DNA of 64,000 nucleotides from positions 124,001 through 188,000 of the forward strand of contig NZ_FNNE01000001.1 in the NCBI RefSeq assembly GCF_900106945.1, written 5' to 3'. The translations under genes and the position numbers were made by a program. This document shows positions 41,783-50,834 of the stretch, in pieces. The notes under the pieces were generated by a model. It was not told where the DNA came from, did not search any database, and worked only from the letters and a program-made list of their open reading frames with translations. Source of the DNA: Marinobacter mobilis (GTDB lineage Bacteria > Pseudomonadota > Gammaproteobacteria > Pseudomonadales > Oleiphilaceae). Numbering within the stretch: position 1 is the first letter of the stretch; every line of letters starts with the position of its first letter.

Positions 41783-42538
41783 TCACGGCCCCGCACCATA
41801 GCCTGCCTGGCGGATCAGCGCCTGCGCAGGCTCACTGCTCAGGAAGTTCATCCAGGCCTGGGCGGCGGGATTGTCCTGCCCCCGGACCAGCAGCACGGCC
41901 TGCTGGCTGATCGGTTGGTAATAGGTCTGGGGGATTTCCCACAGGCTTCCGGCAGATTGTGGCCAGGCCCTGACCTGTGCCAATGCAACAAACCCCGCGT
42001 CAGTGTTGGCCGTGGCCACGAACTGGAATGTCTGGGCAATGGACTCGCCGCGAACCACTCTCGGCTGTAACGCTGGCCACAGCGCCAGTTTCTGAAGAAC
42101 CTGCTGGGCCGCCAGGCCATATGGGGCTGTTTGCGGGTTCGCCATGGCCAGTCGCTGGAAGCGGCCACCGGTGAGGAAGTCTGTGCCATCGACGAAACGT
42201 TCGCCGTTGGGGCTCCACAGAACAAGTTTTCCACTGGCGTAGGTGAAGCGGCTGCCGGCAACGGCAAGGCCTTGCTGTTCAAGCAGGGCAGGGCGTTGCT
42301 GGTCGGCGGCCAGGAACACATCGAAGGGAGCGCCGTTACGGATCTGGGCGTAGAGCTTGCCGGTTGAGCCGTAGCTGATAATGGCGCGGTGGCCGCTGTC
42401 CGTCTGGAAGCGCTCGGCCAGCTGGCGACTGGTGTCGGTGAAGTTGGCGGCAATGGCAATCCGTACCTCATCCGCAAGTGTTATCGGGCTCAGCAGCGTG
42501 ATCAGCAAGGTTGGCCAAAGCAGCGCCAGTCGCAGCAT
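41783..42538 (-). CDS. modA: Molybdate ABC transporter substrate-binding protein
   Basis: This 251-residue periplasmic protein has a signal peptide (cleavage near 22, LLSPITLA). The mature start VRIAIAANFTDTSRQLAERFQ and the YGSTGKLYAQIRNGAPFDVFLAADQ block are standard ModA. modABC follow in order, 21 bases and a 4-base overlap apart. Confidence 0.95.
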   Translation of the reverse strand: MLRLALLWPTLLITLLSPITLADEVRIAIAANFTDTSRQLAERFQTDSGHRAIISYGSTGKLYAQIRNGAPFDVFLAADQQRPALLEQQGLAVAGSRFTYASGKLVLWSPNGERFVDGTDFLTGGRFQRLAMANPQTAPYGLAAQQVLQKLALWPALQPRVVRGESIAQTFQFVATANTDAGFVALAQVRAWPQSAGSLWEIPQTYYQPISQQAVLLVRGQDNPAAQAWMNFLSSEPAQALIRQAGYGAGP

Positions 42539-42563
42539 GGGGGTATCCGTTGTGGTGATGTAT

Positions 42564-42587
42564 CGTTATATCCGGGTGGATATAATG
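42564..42587. promoter_or_regulatory. modE box: ModE-box-like inverted repeat upstream of modA
   Basis: CGTTATATCC-GGGT-GGATATAATG is an inverted repeat with one mismatch (9 of 10 bp) lying 26-49 bases upstream of modA. It contains the TATAT core of ModE operators and sits where a repressor would overlap the modA promoter. Confidence 0.65.
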
Positions 42588-42618
42588 CTAGTCCAGTGAC
42601 GCCCTTGCTGGCTAGTCT

Positions 42619-43002
42619 TTATTCGGTTTGGGTCTTGTGAAGGGTATCACTGGAGCCTGGTTGGATCAGTTGTTCGAGCTCACCGAGTTCCGGGCAGTTC
42701 AGTAACCGTTGCTCGTAACGCCGGTAGAGCCCGAGCACGTGATGGCCCAGTTCGGAGAGTTCGGCACCACCGCCCTGGCGGCCCCCGGTGGCGGTCTGCA
42801 CCAGCGGATTACGGAAGCATTGGTTCATGGTGTCTACCAGGAGCCAGGCGCGCCGGTAACTCATGCCCAGATGCTTGGCGGCTGCAGAGATTGAGTGGCT
42901 GTCGGCAATCGCTTCGAGAAGTTGCGCCTTGCCCGGACCAAGGGCGATGTCCTGATCAAGCTTGAGGCGCAATCTGGGGGTGAGTCTGGGGTGGTCCGGC
43001 AT
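42619..43002 (-). CDS. modE: ModE-like winged-helix regulator, DNA-binding domain only
   Basis: This 127-residue protein matches the N-terminal winged helix of ModE: LGPGKAQLLEAIADSHSISAAAKHLGMSYRRAWLLVDTMNQ and GGRQGGGAELSELGHHVL. It lacks the C-terminal Mop molybdate-binding domains of full ModE (about 260 residues), so how it senses molybdate is unclear. It lies upstream of modABC on the same strand. ATG 43002 seems likeliest; 43026 adds eight residues. Confidence 0.88.
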   Translation of the reverse strand: MPDHPRLTPRLRLKLDQDIALGPGKAQLLEAIADSHSISAAAKHLGMSYRRAWLLVDTMNQCFRNPLVQTATGGRQGGGAELSELGHHVLGLYRRYEQRLLNCPELGELEQLIQPGSSDTLHKTQTE

Positions 43003-43084
43003 GGGCTCTGTCTGGCACTCATTCAAAGCGTTTCAGACTATACCGGGCCGTCGCCGGGCGCAACGTGTGTTAAGACCTGGCCCG

Positions 43085-44023
43085 TTAACTCTGCTGGGAT
43101 ACCCCGGGGCTGATACCGGGGACGTCCTGTGGGAGGCAGTCAAGCAGGTGCTGCCAGACTTCGTCGGCGTTGGTTTCATTCACCAGTTCGTGGCGGGCTC
43201 CCGGAAACAGGCGGAAACTGGCCAGGGTGATACCGGCCTGGTGAATGGCATCGCAGTGGCGACTGACGCCGCTGCCCATCTCGCCAACCGGGTCATCACT
43301 GCCTGCCATCAGGTGAACGGGCAGGTCCTTCCGCCACTGCCGGGGGGAAATGGCCAGCATTCCGCCAATGAAATCACTCCATAACTGGACGGTGCAGGGG
43401 GTGCCACAGAGCGGATCGGCAAGGTAGCGGTCCACTTGTTCGGTGTCGCGGCTTAGCCAGTCGTGACTGGTGCGGTTGGGACGGAACTGTTTGTTGAAGG
43501 CGCCAAAGGTCATGCGATCGATCAGTTTGCTGCGGTATCGGCCCCCGCGGAAACGGGCGATGGTCCGGATCAGCAGCTGTGATGCCCGCAGATGAGGATG
43601 ATCAATGCGATTGGTGGCGCAGAGGATCAGGTTGTCGAGATCGTCACCGTACTGTTGCGCGCAAGCCTGGGCGATGAACGAGCCCATGCTGTGGCCGAAC
43701 AGGGTCAGGGGAAGGTCAGGATGTTGCTGGTGACCAAACCTGATGACGGCATGCAGATCATCCACCACCTTCTGCCAGCCGTTCTGATCACTGTAATGTC
43801 CACGTTCCTGCTTTTCACAGAACGGGCCGTGGCCACGATGCTCCAGGGCAAACACTTCAATACCATGTTCGTTTAGCCAGCTGGCCAGGGCGCCATAGCG
43901 ACTGGCATGCTCGGCCATGCCGTGGGAAATCACCAGAACAGCCAGCGGGCGGTCGGAGTGCCAGACCTTTACCGGTATCCGGTGGCCATCGGCTGCATCG
44001 AGGAAGTGTTCAGTGTAGGTCAT
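43085..44023 (-). CDS. Alpha/beta hydrolase, lysophospholipase/monoacylglycerol lipase-like
   Basis: This 312-residue serine hydrolase has VISHGMAEHASRYGALASWLNEHGIEVFALEHRGHGPF near the start, nucleophile elbow LFGHSMGSFIAQ and a C-terminal PGARHELVNE histidine. This pattern is typical of the PldB/monoglyceride lipase group. No signal peptide is present. No ribosome site is obvious before the ATG at 44023. Confidence 0.9.
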   Translation of the reverse strand: MTYTEHFLDAADGHRIPVKVWHSDRPLAVLVISHGMAEHASRYGALASWLNEHGIEVFALEHRGHGPFCEKQERGHYSDQNGWQKVVDDLHAVIRFGHQQHPDLPLTLFGHSMGSFIAQACAQQYGDDLDNLILCATNRIDHPHLRASQLLIRTIARFRGGRYRSKLIDRMTFGAFNKQFRPNRTSHDWLSRDTEQVDRYLADPLCGTPCTVQLWSDFIGGMLAISPRQWRKDLPVHLMAGSDDPVGEMGSGVSRHCDAIHQAGITLASFRLFPGARHELVNETNADEVWQHLLDCLPQDVPGISPGVSQQS

Positions 44024-44138
44024 GACAATCGGTCTACGAAATGAGTTGGCAGTGTCGCCAGTTTAGACGCAAATCCTGGTTCGGTCTGAGACACCGGTAG
44101 GAGTTCCCATGATTGCTCCAGCGGGTGTCTCGGGCCGC

Positions 44139-45107
44139 TCAGCTCTGATGTGAGGGTTGGTTTTGAGACGATGGCCCGGTTTTTTCTGAGCAACCCCGTC
44201 GCCACTCCGGTGGCTGCCAGAGCCGCTGTAGCCGTTCCCGCCAGTTGCTTGATTGGGCCATGTCGCGGAACAGGTCGGCGTACTCGTGGGTCCACAGGGT
44301 GATCAGGCGGTTGTCCGGAATAGGGGTGGTGATGCCATAGTGTGGCGGGTTGTGCTCGTCTTCGTTGGTGAACGTGCCGAAGAGGCGATCCCAGATGATC
44401 AGAACGCCACCGTAATTGCGATCGATATAGCCGGGGTTGCGGCCATGGTGAACCCGGTGGTGGCTGGGGGTGTTAAAGATGAACTCGACCCAGGCCGGCA
44501 GACGCTTCACCAGGGTGGTGTGGATGAAGAACTGGTACACCAGCGACAAGGCAAAGACCACGCCGATCCAGACCGGGTTGAGCCCCAGCAGTGCCAGCGG
44601 CAGGTAGAACACCCAGTTGCCATTGAAAATATTGGTGGCGTTCTGGCGCATGGCGGTCGAGAAATTCATGCGTTCGGAAGAATGATGGACCACGTGGGCC
44701 GCCCAGAACCAGCGCATGGTGTGGCTGCAGCGGTGCATCCAGTAAAAGCAGATCTCCACGCCGATGAAGGTAAGGAAGGCGGTGAAGACATTCAGCTCCA
44801 GGTCAAACAGGCGGTATTGGTACAAAAGGGCGAAGACCGGAAAGGCAATGATGCCCGCAAACAGCAGTTCGGTGATCTGATATCCGGCGCCAAGGGCAAA
44901 GTTGCGAATGGCCTCGCGGCTGTCCATTAGCGTCGGGTTGTTGCGGATCCTGGCGTATTCCCACAGCGCCACGATCAGGAACACGGGGGTGGCGATCATG
45001 AAGATCAGCTGCCGTTCATCCAGTGCCAGCCAGGGGGCGACGGTTTGCCATAACGGCATCAGGCCACTCTTTTCCAGTACGTCCATCATCAGGTCGGTGA
45101 TGCTCAT
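44139..45107 (-). CDS. Sterol desaturase / fatty acid hydroxylase family protein
   Basis: This 322-residue di-iron membrane enzyme has the histidine boxes HRCSH (in FYWMHRCSHTMRW), HVVHHSSE and HRVHHGRN. Four to five hydrophobic helices lie before and between them. The substrate, whether sterol, carotenoid or lipid, is unknown. The start at ATG 45107 with GGAG upstream fits the family; the open frame continues to 45803 only through the divergent gene. It is divergent from an AraC-type regulator that may control it. Confidence 0.9.
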   Translation of the reverse strand: MSITDLMMDVLEKSGLMPLWQTVAPWLALDERQLIFMIATPVFLIVALWEYARIRNNPTLMDSREAIRNFALGAGYQITELLFAGIIAFPVFALLYQYRLFDLELNVFTAFLTFIGVEICFYWMHRCSHTMRWFWAAHVVHHSSERMNFSTAMRQNATNIFNGNWVFYLPLALLGLNPVWIGVVFALSLVYQFFIHTTLVKRLPAWVEFIFNTPSHHRVHHGRNPGYIDRNYGGVLIIWDRLFGTFTNEDEHNPPHYGITTPIPDNRLITLWTHEYADLFRDMAQSSNWRERLQRLWQPPEWRRGCSEKTGPSSQNQPSHQS

Positions 45108-45189
45108 TGAGCGCTCCGCTGTTGTCGTTGTTGTTTCAGTGGTGAGGTTTGAGGATATGGTTATTTTGTCGCCAGATTGCTCGCATTGA

Positions 45190-45227
45190 TTGACAATAGG
45201 TGTCACCAAATTGATCATAGGTGACAA
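45190..45227. promoter_or_regulatory. tandem AraC-type direct repeats
   Basis: Two copies of TTGA-NN-ATAGGTG-N-CA (45190-45206 and 45211-45227) repeat at exactly 21 bases, two helical turns. They sit between the divergent desaturase and AraC-regulator genes. This is the geometry expected for tandem AraC-family monomer sites. Confidence 0.6.
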
Positions 45228-45242
45228 ACTTGGGAGGGCATT

Positions 45243-46259
45243 ATGGCGGCAATATTGCGAGTGACTGGGGCCTGGGTCGGCCTGCTGAGTGACTGGCTGG
45301 ACCGCGAAGGACTTGAGGCGAAGGCCTTGAGGGCTGCCGTGGAGCGCTGGGCCGGTGAGGAGAGTGTGCCGGTACCGGTGTGGCGAAACCTGTTGGAACA
45401 GGCCGTGGCGCTGGTGCCCGGGCAGCAGGCCCCGGAACTGGCCATCGGCAGTGGTGTCCGGCCTGGCCATGTCGGTGTGCTGGGGTATCTGGCGCTGGCA
45501 TCGAGCACCTTGGGTGAGGCCATGTTGGCCTACCAGCGCTACGAAAACCTGTTCTACGGCGCCAATCTGGCCGAGGTGTCTGTTGAGGGCGGTGAGGCGG
45601 AAATCCGCTGGCCCAGGGAAGGGAATGAGCTGGGTCAGCGCGCCGATGGCGTGGCCATTGCCGCTCTGGTGACCTTCCTTCGGCGCCAGCTCGACAATCC
45701 GCCGCCACCGTCGGGGATCAGCTTTCTGGGGGGTGTCAGCTCTCGGGCCGAGGCAGAGTACGAGCAGTTTTTTGAATGCCCGGTGCAATGGGACGATAGC
45801 CATGTTCGGGTACGGTTCCCGGTCACCTACCTCACGGAGCCGATGCTGAGCCGCGACCCGGCATTACGGGAGCTGCTGGATCGCCAGGCCCAGGCGTTGG
45901 TGAGGGCGTTGCCTTCCGGCTCGGCCATGGAGCGTCAGCTGCAGCAGGTTCTGCTGCGATTGTTGGCAGAAGGCGAGCCCACCCTGGCGCGGGCGGCCAC
46001 CGCCATGCATATGTCGCCCCGGACCCTGCAGCGGCGTCTGGCGGGACACGGTCTGAGTTGGCAGCAGTGGCTTGACCGCAGCCGTGAGCAGCTCGCCTGT
46101 CAGTACCTGCAGGATCCCGGTCTGAGTCTGTCTGACGTGGCCTTGCTGTTGGGATTTTCTGAGCAAAGCGCCTTCACCCGGGCTTTCCGGCGCTGGACGT
46201 CAACCTCGCCGGGGCGGTTCCGGCAATCGGTGCGCCCGTTGCGTTCTCCTGCCTGCTAG
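45243..46259 (+). CDS. AraC family regulator with arabinose-binding-type N domain
   Basis: This 338-residue regulator has an N-terminal PF12625-like domain (LLEQAVALVPGQQAPELAIGSGVRPGHVGVLGYLALASSTLGEAM) and a C-terminal AraC helix-turn-helix pair (RAATAMHMSPRTLQRRL and LSDVALLLGFSEQSAFTRAFRRW). GGGAGG precedes the ATG. It is divergent from the desaturase gene, as regulators of this OruR/ArgR-like group often are to lipid or sterol genes. Confidence 0.9.
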   Translation: MAAILRVTGAWVGLLSDWLDREGLEAKALRAAVERWAGEESVPVPVWRNLLEQAVALVPGQQAPELAIGSGVRPGHVGVLGYLALASSTLGEAMLAYQRYENLFYGANLAEVSVEGGEAEIRWPREGNELGQRADGVAIAALVTFLRRQLDNPPPPSGISFLGGVSSRAEAEYEQFFECPVQWDDSHVRVRFPVTYLTEPMLSRDPALRELLDRQAQALVRALPSGSAMERQLQQVLLRLLAEGEPTLARAATAMHMSPRTLQRRLAGHGLSWQQWLDRSREQLACQYLQDPGLSLSDVALLLGFSEQSAFTRAFRRWTSTSPGRFRQSVRPLRSPAC

Positions 46260-46325
46260 GGTACAAAAAAACCAGTGATTAGACGGCTGTTTTGCTGACA
46301 ACTTCTTGGTAAACGAAAGGAAACG

Positions 46326-46802
46326 ATGACCGTGAGATTCCCAATGACGCTGGCCGTGGCCCTGTGGATGGTTCTGGCCCTGGCCGGGTGTGCAAGCCTG
46401 AGCAATGAGAGTGACGCAACGAATGAACGTGGCACCACAAAGGCTGCGGAGCCGACAGGCACTTACCGGGTCACCGGGGCGGTAACCTACCGTGAACGGA
46501 TCGCGTTACCGCCAAAAAGCGTGGTGACAGTGACCTTGGAGGATATCTCCGTGGCGGATAGGGCTGCCGAAACCCTTGCCGAACAGACCATTCCCGCCGG
46601 TCGTCATCAGGTGCCGATCAAGTTTGTGCTGGACGTGGACTCTGCCGATTTGCAGCACAACCACCGCTACGCTGTCAGAGCGGCCATCCGCGATGCGAAT
46701 GGCCGTCTGTTGTGGACCACTGATACCGTCCATAGCGTTGATCCGACCCAGTCGGGCGCGGACCTCGGAGCCCTGGTGCTGGTCCGGATCAACCGAAGCT
46801 AA
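46326..46802 (+). CDS. YbaY family lipoprotein
   Basis: This 158-residue protein has a lipoprotein signal (VLALAGC, cysteine near 22) and one beta-rich domain (GTYRVTGAVTYRERIALPPKSVVTVTLEDISVAD and GRHQVPIKFVLDVD) of the YbaY type. Function is unknown. It lies alone between the AraC regulator and a convergent glutathione transferase gene. Confidence 0.85.
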   Translation: MTVRFPMTLAVALWMVLALAGCASLSNESDATNERGTTKAAEPTGTYRVTGAVTYRERIALPPKSVVTVTLEDISVADRAAETLAEQTIPAGRHQVPIKFVLDVDSADLQHNHRYAVRAAIRDANGRLLWTTDTVHSVDPTQSGADLGALVLVRINRS

Positions 46803-46808
46803 ACGGCA

Positions 46809-47555
46809 TCAGCCCCGGACCGGACGCTGTTGCTGGTAAAGCTGAGTCAGCGGCGCAATCCGTTCTTCATTGCGCTGTAACCACTGCTGCATGGGCTGGG
46901 GCAGCCTGTTGGGGGCTGGCCAGGGAACCGGATAGGCCTGTGGCTGGAACAGGGGCGCAAACAGGGCGGCAGCGGTCAGGTCAGCACGGGTAAAACGGTC
47001 GCCGACCAGAAACTCCGATTTCTGGTAGGCCGCTGCCAATTCACTCAGAATATCTTCAATAGTCTGTTGGGCTGTACGGGCGGTGCGCTCGTTGATCTTC
47101 ATCCAGCTGCGCATGAGCTCCTCTACCCGGCTGAATCCGAGCCGGAGCAGGTAGCGGTTGTAGAAGGGGGTCTGTGCCGCGAGCATGGGGGCCACCAACT
47201 TGGGCCGCTGCAGCAGGTAGTGATAGCAGTAGCAGCGCACGGCTGGCCCTGCCACCTTGTCCAGGCGCCGTTCCCACTCCCTGACCATTTGTCGCTGGTG
47301 CGGGTCTAACGGCGTCAGCGGCCGCTCGGGAAAGGCGTCATCGAGATAATCGATGATATCGGCGGAGTTTTGCACGACCTTGTCATCATGGGCCAGCACC
47401 GGGACGGAGGTGCTCCCGGTCATTCCTTTGATCAGCTTGATATGGCTGCCAGGCAGGAGGTTAATGGTCTGGTAGCTCAGCCCCTTGTGGTCGAGCGCCC
47501 AGCGAATCTTTTCGCAGTAGTGGGAAATGGCGAACTGGTACAGCTTGATGGCCAT
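46809..47555 (-). CDS. Glutathione S-transferase family protein
   Basis: This 248-residue protein has an N-terminal thioredoxin-like domain (LYQFAISHYCEKIRWALDHKGLSY, with TSVPVLAHDDKVVQNSADIIDYLD) and a C-terminal helical domain. The SHYC position resembles cysteine- or serine-type omega or beta GSTs. The substrate is unknown. ATG 47555 with AAGGAAAC upstream is the start; an ATG at 47591 is less likely. Confidence 0.9.
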   Translation of the reverse strand: MAIKLYQFAISHYCEKIRWALDHKGLSYQTINLLPGSHIKLIKGMTGSTSVPVLAHDDKVVQNSADIIDYLDDAFPERPLTPLDPHQRQMVREWERRLDKVAGPAVRCYCYHYLLQRPKLVAPMLAAQTPFYNRYLLRLGFSRVEELMRSWMKINERTARTAQQTIEDILSELAAAYQKSEFLVGDRFTRADLTAAALFAPLFQPQAYPVPWPAPNRLPQPMQQWLQRNEERIAPLTQLYQQQRPVRG

Positions 47556-47664
47556 GACGGACGTTTCCTTAGTGGGACAGCAAAGCTGCAAGCCTACTGT
47601 TTTTTCATCCCGGGGTTAAGAAAACCTGCCTACAATGCGGAAAACTCGATCAGGGAGACAACGG

Positions 47665-48630
47665 ATGAGAATGCCTGCGATGATGACGGCCGCTGCACTG
47701 GCCGCCGCAACTGCGCTGTCGGGATGCTCGGCGATGAACGGGGCTGTTGACGGTTCGGCAACCTCCGCTATGGCCTGTGGCCAGCTCAATATCACCGTGA
47801 GCTACCGGGGCGACCATGCCAGGCTGTTGGTGGGCGAAGAGGCGTATTCGCTGGTTCAGATACCGGCGGCCTCCGGGGCCCGTTACCAGGGGGAGGATCA
47901 CGCGGAGATTCAGTTCTGGAGCAAGGGCCCGCAAGCGATGCTGTCGGTGGGTAATCGCACCTGGCCGCAGTGTGTGCCCCGGGGCATGATCGCCGAGCCC
48001 TTCCGGGCCCGGGGGAACGAGCCATTCTGGCAGGTTGCGGTTGACGGGGGGCAACTCCGTCTCACTCAGCCGGACTCTGCAGAGACGGCGTCAGCAGGCT
48101 ACGAGCTTGTGGCCAGAAACGCTGCCGGGCAGACCCTGGTCGCCGACCTGGATGGTCGGCCTGTGTTGCTTGAGACTGCGCCGCAGTTATGTCGGGATTC
48201 CATGTCAGGCATGGCCTACCCCCACCAGGCTCGCCTGACCCTTGACGGGGCCCGTCTGGAGGGCTGTGCCGGCAATCCGGATATGCTGCTGCAGGGGGTG
48301 GAATGGGTCGTCGAAGACATCGACCGTGGCGGGATTATCGACAGCTCCAGAATAACCCTCCATTTCCTGCCGGAGGGTCGTCTGGCCGGTCGGGCGTCCT
48401 GCAATAATTATATGGGCAGCTACCAGCTGAGCGGTGAGGGCCTCAGCGTCGGCCAGACCGCCAGCACCATGATGGCGTGTGCGCCGTCCCTGATGCACCA
48501 GGAACGCCGTTTTCTGGAAGTGTTGGGCGCGGTGCAGCGCTTTGACATCCTCCCGACCGGCGCGCTGATTCTGGAAACGGCCGACGGCCGAACCCTGCGG
48601 GCCTTTGGTGAGCAGTCGCTGAACCTTTAG
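47665..48630 (+). CDS. MliC-like plus META domain lipoprotein
   Basis: This 321-residue lipoprotein has a signal ending LSGC (cysteine near 20). Residues about 35-100 match the MliC c-type lysozyme inhibitor pattern (VSYRGDHARLLVGEEAY, SGARYQ, QFWSKGPQAML). Residues about 110-200 resemble a COG3650-type envelope domain (GNEPFWQVAVDGG). The last 110 residues form an HslJ/META domain (GRLAGRASCNNYMGSYQL and MMACAPSLMHQERRFL). A combined role in envelope stress and lysozyme resistance is inferred. ATG 47665 has GGAGA upstream. The stop overlaps the convergent cyclase gene by four bases. Confidence 0.82.
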   Translation: MRMPAMMTAAALAAATALSGCSAMNGAVDGSATSAMACGQLNITVSYRGDHARLLVGEEAYSLVQIPAASGARYQGEDHAEIQFWSKGPQAMLSVGNRTWPQCVPRGMIAEPFRARGNEPFWQVAVDGGQLRLTQPDSAETASAGYELVARNAAGQTLVADLDGRPVLLETAPQLCRDSMSGMAYPHQARLTLDGARLEGCAGNPDMLLQGVEWVVEDIDRGGIIDSSRITLHFLPEGRLAGRASCNNYMGSYQLSGEGLSVGQTASTMMACAPSLMHQERRFLEVLGAVQRFDILPTGALILETADGRTLRAFGEQSLNL

Positions 48631-49571
48631 CTGGATGGCCGTCCGGCCGTTTCGACCCGATTACGGCCGCGGGATTTTGCCCGGTACATGGCATGATCTG
48701 CCTCAGACAGCAGGTGCTCCAGGGAGATCGGTCGCCCATGTGCGGCGGCAATTCCGAAGCTGGCGGTGCATCCCAGGGTCTGGCCTGCGGCTTCAATGGT
48801 GCTGGCTGCGATGGCTTGGCGTAATCGTTCTGCCAGATGTGATGATTCGTCGGTGTCGGTGTTGTACATCAGAATGGCGAACTCTTCGCCGCCGATTCGG
48901 CCGAGTACGTCGGCATCCCGGGCCATTGAATCGACCTTCGTCGCCACGTTCTGAAGTACCCGATCACCGATGGCGTGGCCATAGCTGTCGTTGATCTGCT
49001 TGAAATGGTCGAGGTCAAACATGATCAGTGATAGCGGGTGCCCGTTGCGTAAGGCCTGCTGGGTGGCCTGTTCGCCGAGCGCAAAGAACGCGCGGCGGTT
49101 GTTCAGCCCGGTCAGTTCATCGGTGTTGGCCCTGGCTTCCGCCAGTGCCACCGCCCGCCTGAGTTGCTCCTCCGTCTCTTTTCGATCGGTAATGTCGATG
49201 GCCACCTCTAGCCGGACGAGGCGGCCATCGGTCCACCTCAGGGCCAGATCCCGGCACTGGTACCAGCGCTGGTTGTCGGTGTTCTGGAATTCCCAGACAT
49301 AGACCCCGGTGGGGTGGCCCTGGTCGTCGACCAGCCGGTCGTTGGTGCAGAAGGAGCAAGGGCCGGCCTGCCCCGCCTGCAGCACCTGCCAGCATTTTCG
49401 GCCTTGCGGTTCCCCCCAGAGCTGGCGGCCATAGGCGTTCAGATACAGCAACTCATAGGTCTCGAGATCGGAGACATAGACCAGGGCGTCGAGACTGTCG
49501 AGGATGGTTTGCAGGGTATCGGGGTAATCACCGCTACCCCCTTGGGGGGGCTGGGATGCATCGGAGATCAT
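48627..49571 (-). CDS. PAS domain diguanylate cyclase
   Basis: This 314-residue protein has an N-terminal PAS domain (about 15-135, DSLDALVYVSDLETYELLYLN and the DITDRKETEEQ end) and a C-terminal GGDEF domain with intact GGEEF. The I-site RDAD lies five residues before GGEEF, so c-di-GMP synthesis with product inhibition is expected. No transmembrane helix is visible. The signal sensed is unknown; a GRKCWQVLQAGQAGPCSFC segment with two cysteines in the PAS domain could bind a cofactor. Confidence 0.92.
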   Translation of the reverse strand: MISDASQPPQGGSGDYPDTLQTILDSLDALVYVSDLETYELLYLNAYGRQLWGEPQGRKCWQVLQAGQAGPCSFCTNDRLVDDQGHPTGVYVWEFQNTDNQRWYQCRDLALRWTDGRLVRLEVAIDITDRKETEEQLRRAVALAEARANTDELTGLNNRRAFFALGEQATQQALRNGHPLSLIMFDLDHFKQINDSYGHAIGDRVLQNVATKVDSMARDADVLGRIGGEEFAILMYNTDTDESSHLAERLRQAIAASTIEAAGQTLGCTASFGIAAAHGRPISLEHLLSEADHAMYRAKSRGRNRVETAGRPSS

Positions 49572-49732
49572 GAGGACGTTCCAGTGTCGCTTTTAACCTT
49601 AATGTTAGCGTTGTCGATGAGCGATCGCCAGAGACCGGCGTCCATCAGAAGGCAGCTGACTGGAACCAGGGTCACTAAAGTGTAGTAAAGAGTCGTTACG
49701 GTGGAAGGTCGCTATTCATCAGGAGACCCGCC

Positions 49733-50833
49733 ATGACCGAGCTTCGCGCGTTGACCCCTCACGCCGCCATTCCGACTGAGCAGGCAACCCGCGACAGCCG
49801 TCAGCGGCGACTGCTGAGAACCTTTTTGCCGGAGTTGATCAAGACCGAGCGTCTGCTGGCTGAAGCTCCGGATATCGTGACCACACAGGTGGCCGACCGG
49901 GTGGCGCTGAAGGATGTCACGGTACCGATCTATCGCGCTGATCTCGGCAGCAATTCCCCGGACGTGCCGGTGTTCCTGCTGGTGGGTGGGGTCCATGGTC
50001 TGGAGCGGATTGGTACCCAGGTAGTGCTGGCCTGGCTGCAGAACCTGCTGGCGCGGATGCGCTGGGACCGGCACTTGCAGGAATTGCTGGAAAAGGTGCA
50101 CATCACGGTGTTGCCGATTCTCAACCCTGGCGGAATGTATCTCAACCAGCGCAGCAACCCGAATGGCGTCGACCTGATGCGCAATGCCCCCATCACCGCC
50201 CAGGACCGCAGCGCTTTCATGCTTGGCGGTCAGCGGCTGTCACCCCGCCTGCCTTGGTACACCGGGGATCCGGAACAGGGGATGGAGCGGGAAAACCGGG
50301 CCCTGGCTTCGGTGATTGATGACGTGTTGGTGGGGCGTCCATTCAGTCTGGCACTGGATTGCCACTCGGGGTTTGGCTGGAACGACCAGATCTGGTTTCC
50401 CTACGCTTATCGCCGCCGGCCGATGCGCCGCATCGCCTCGGTGATGGCACTAAAGCTGATCTGGGAGCAGGCCTACCCCAATCATGACTACCGGTTTGAG
50501 CCCCAGTCGCGCCACTACCTGACCCATGGCGATCTGTGGGATCACTTCTACAAGCAGGTCAACCGGACCGGGGAAGGCGGGTTTATTCCGCTGACCCTGG
50601 AAATGGGATCCTGGCGCTGGGTCCGCAAGCGCCCACGGCAGCTGTTGCGGCTCGATGGCCTGTTCAACCCGCTGGTGCCTCATCGTCACCAGCGGGTGTT
50701 GCGCAGCCACCTGGCCTTCATGGACTTTCTCGTCAATGCGGCGGCCAGTTTCGATGGCTGGTTGCCAGTTCGGGAAGAGGAGACCATGCTCAGGGAAGCG
50801 GCAATCATGCATTGGTACCGGGAACACGGCTGA
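49733..50833 (+). CDS. M14 family zinc metallopeptidase
   Basis: This 366-residue protein has carboxypeptidase-like motifs: HGLE (zinc ligands) in LLVGGVHGLERIG, NPNGVDLMRN, a second histidine ligand in LALDCHSGFGWNDQIWF and a candidate catalytic glutamate in FIPLTLEMGSWRW. It lacks a signal peptide, so it is cytoplasmic. Substrate is unknown. The hydrolase gene starts one base after its stop. Confidence 0.85.
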   Translation: MTELRALTPHAAIPTEQATRDSRQRRLLRTFLPELIKTERLLAEAPDIVTTQVADRVALKDVTVPIYRADLGSNSPDVPVFLLVGGVHGLERIGTQVVLAWLQNLLARMRWDRHLQELLEKVHITVLPILNPGGMYLNQRSNPNGVDLMRNAPITAQDRSAFMLGGQRLSPRLPWYTGDPEQGMERENRALASVIDDVLVGRPFSLALDCHSGFGWNDQIWFPYAYRRRPMRRIASVMALKLIWEQAYPNHDYRFEPQSRHYLTHGDLWDHFYKQVNRTGEGGFIPLTLEMGSWRWVRKRPRQLLRLDGLFNPLVPHRHQRVLRSHLAFMDFLVNAAASFDGWLPVREEETMLREAAIMHWYREHG

Positions 50834-50834
50834 T

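Noticed and set aside
44139-45803. Extended 554-codon version of the desaturase gene
   Set aside because: The extra N-terminal 232 codons lie inside the divergent AraC gene and look like shadow sequence; the ATG at 45107 has a good ribosome site.
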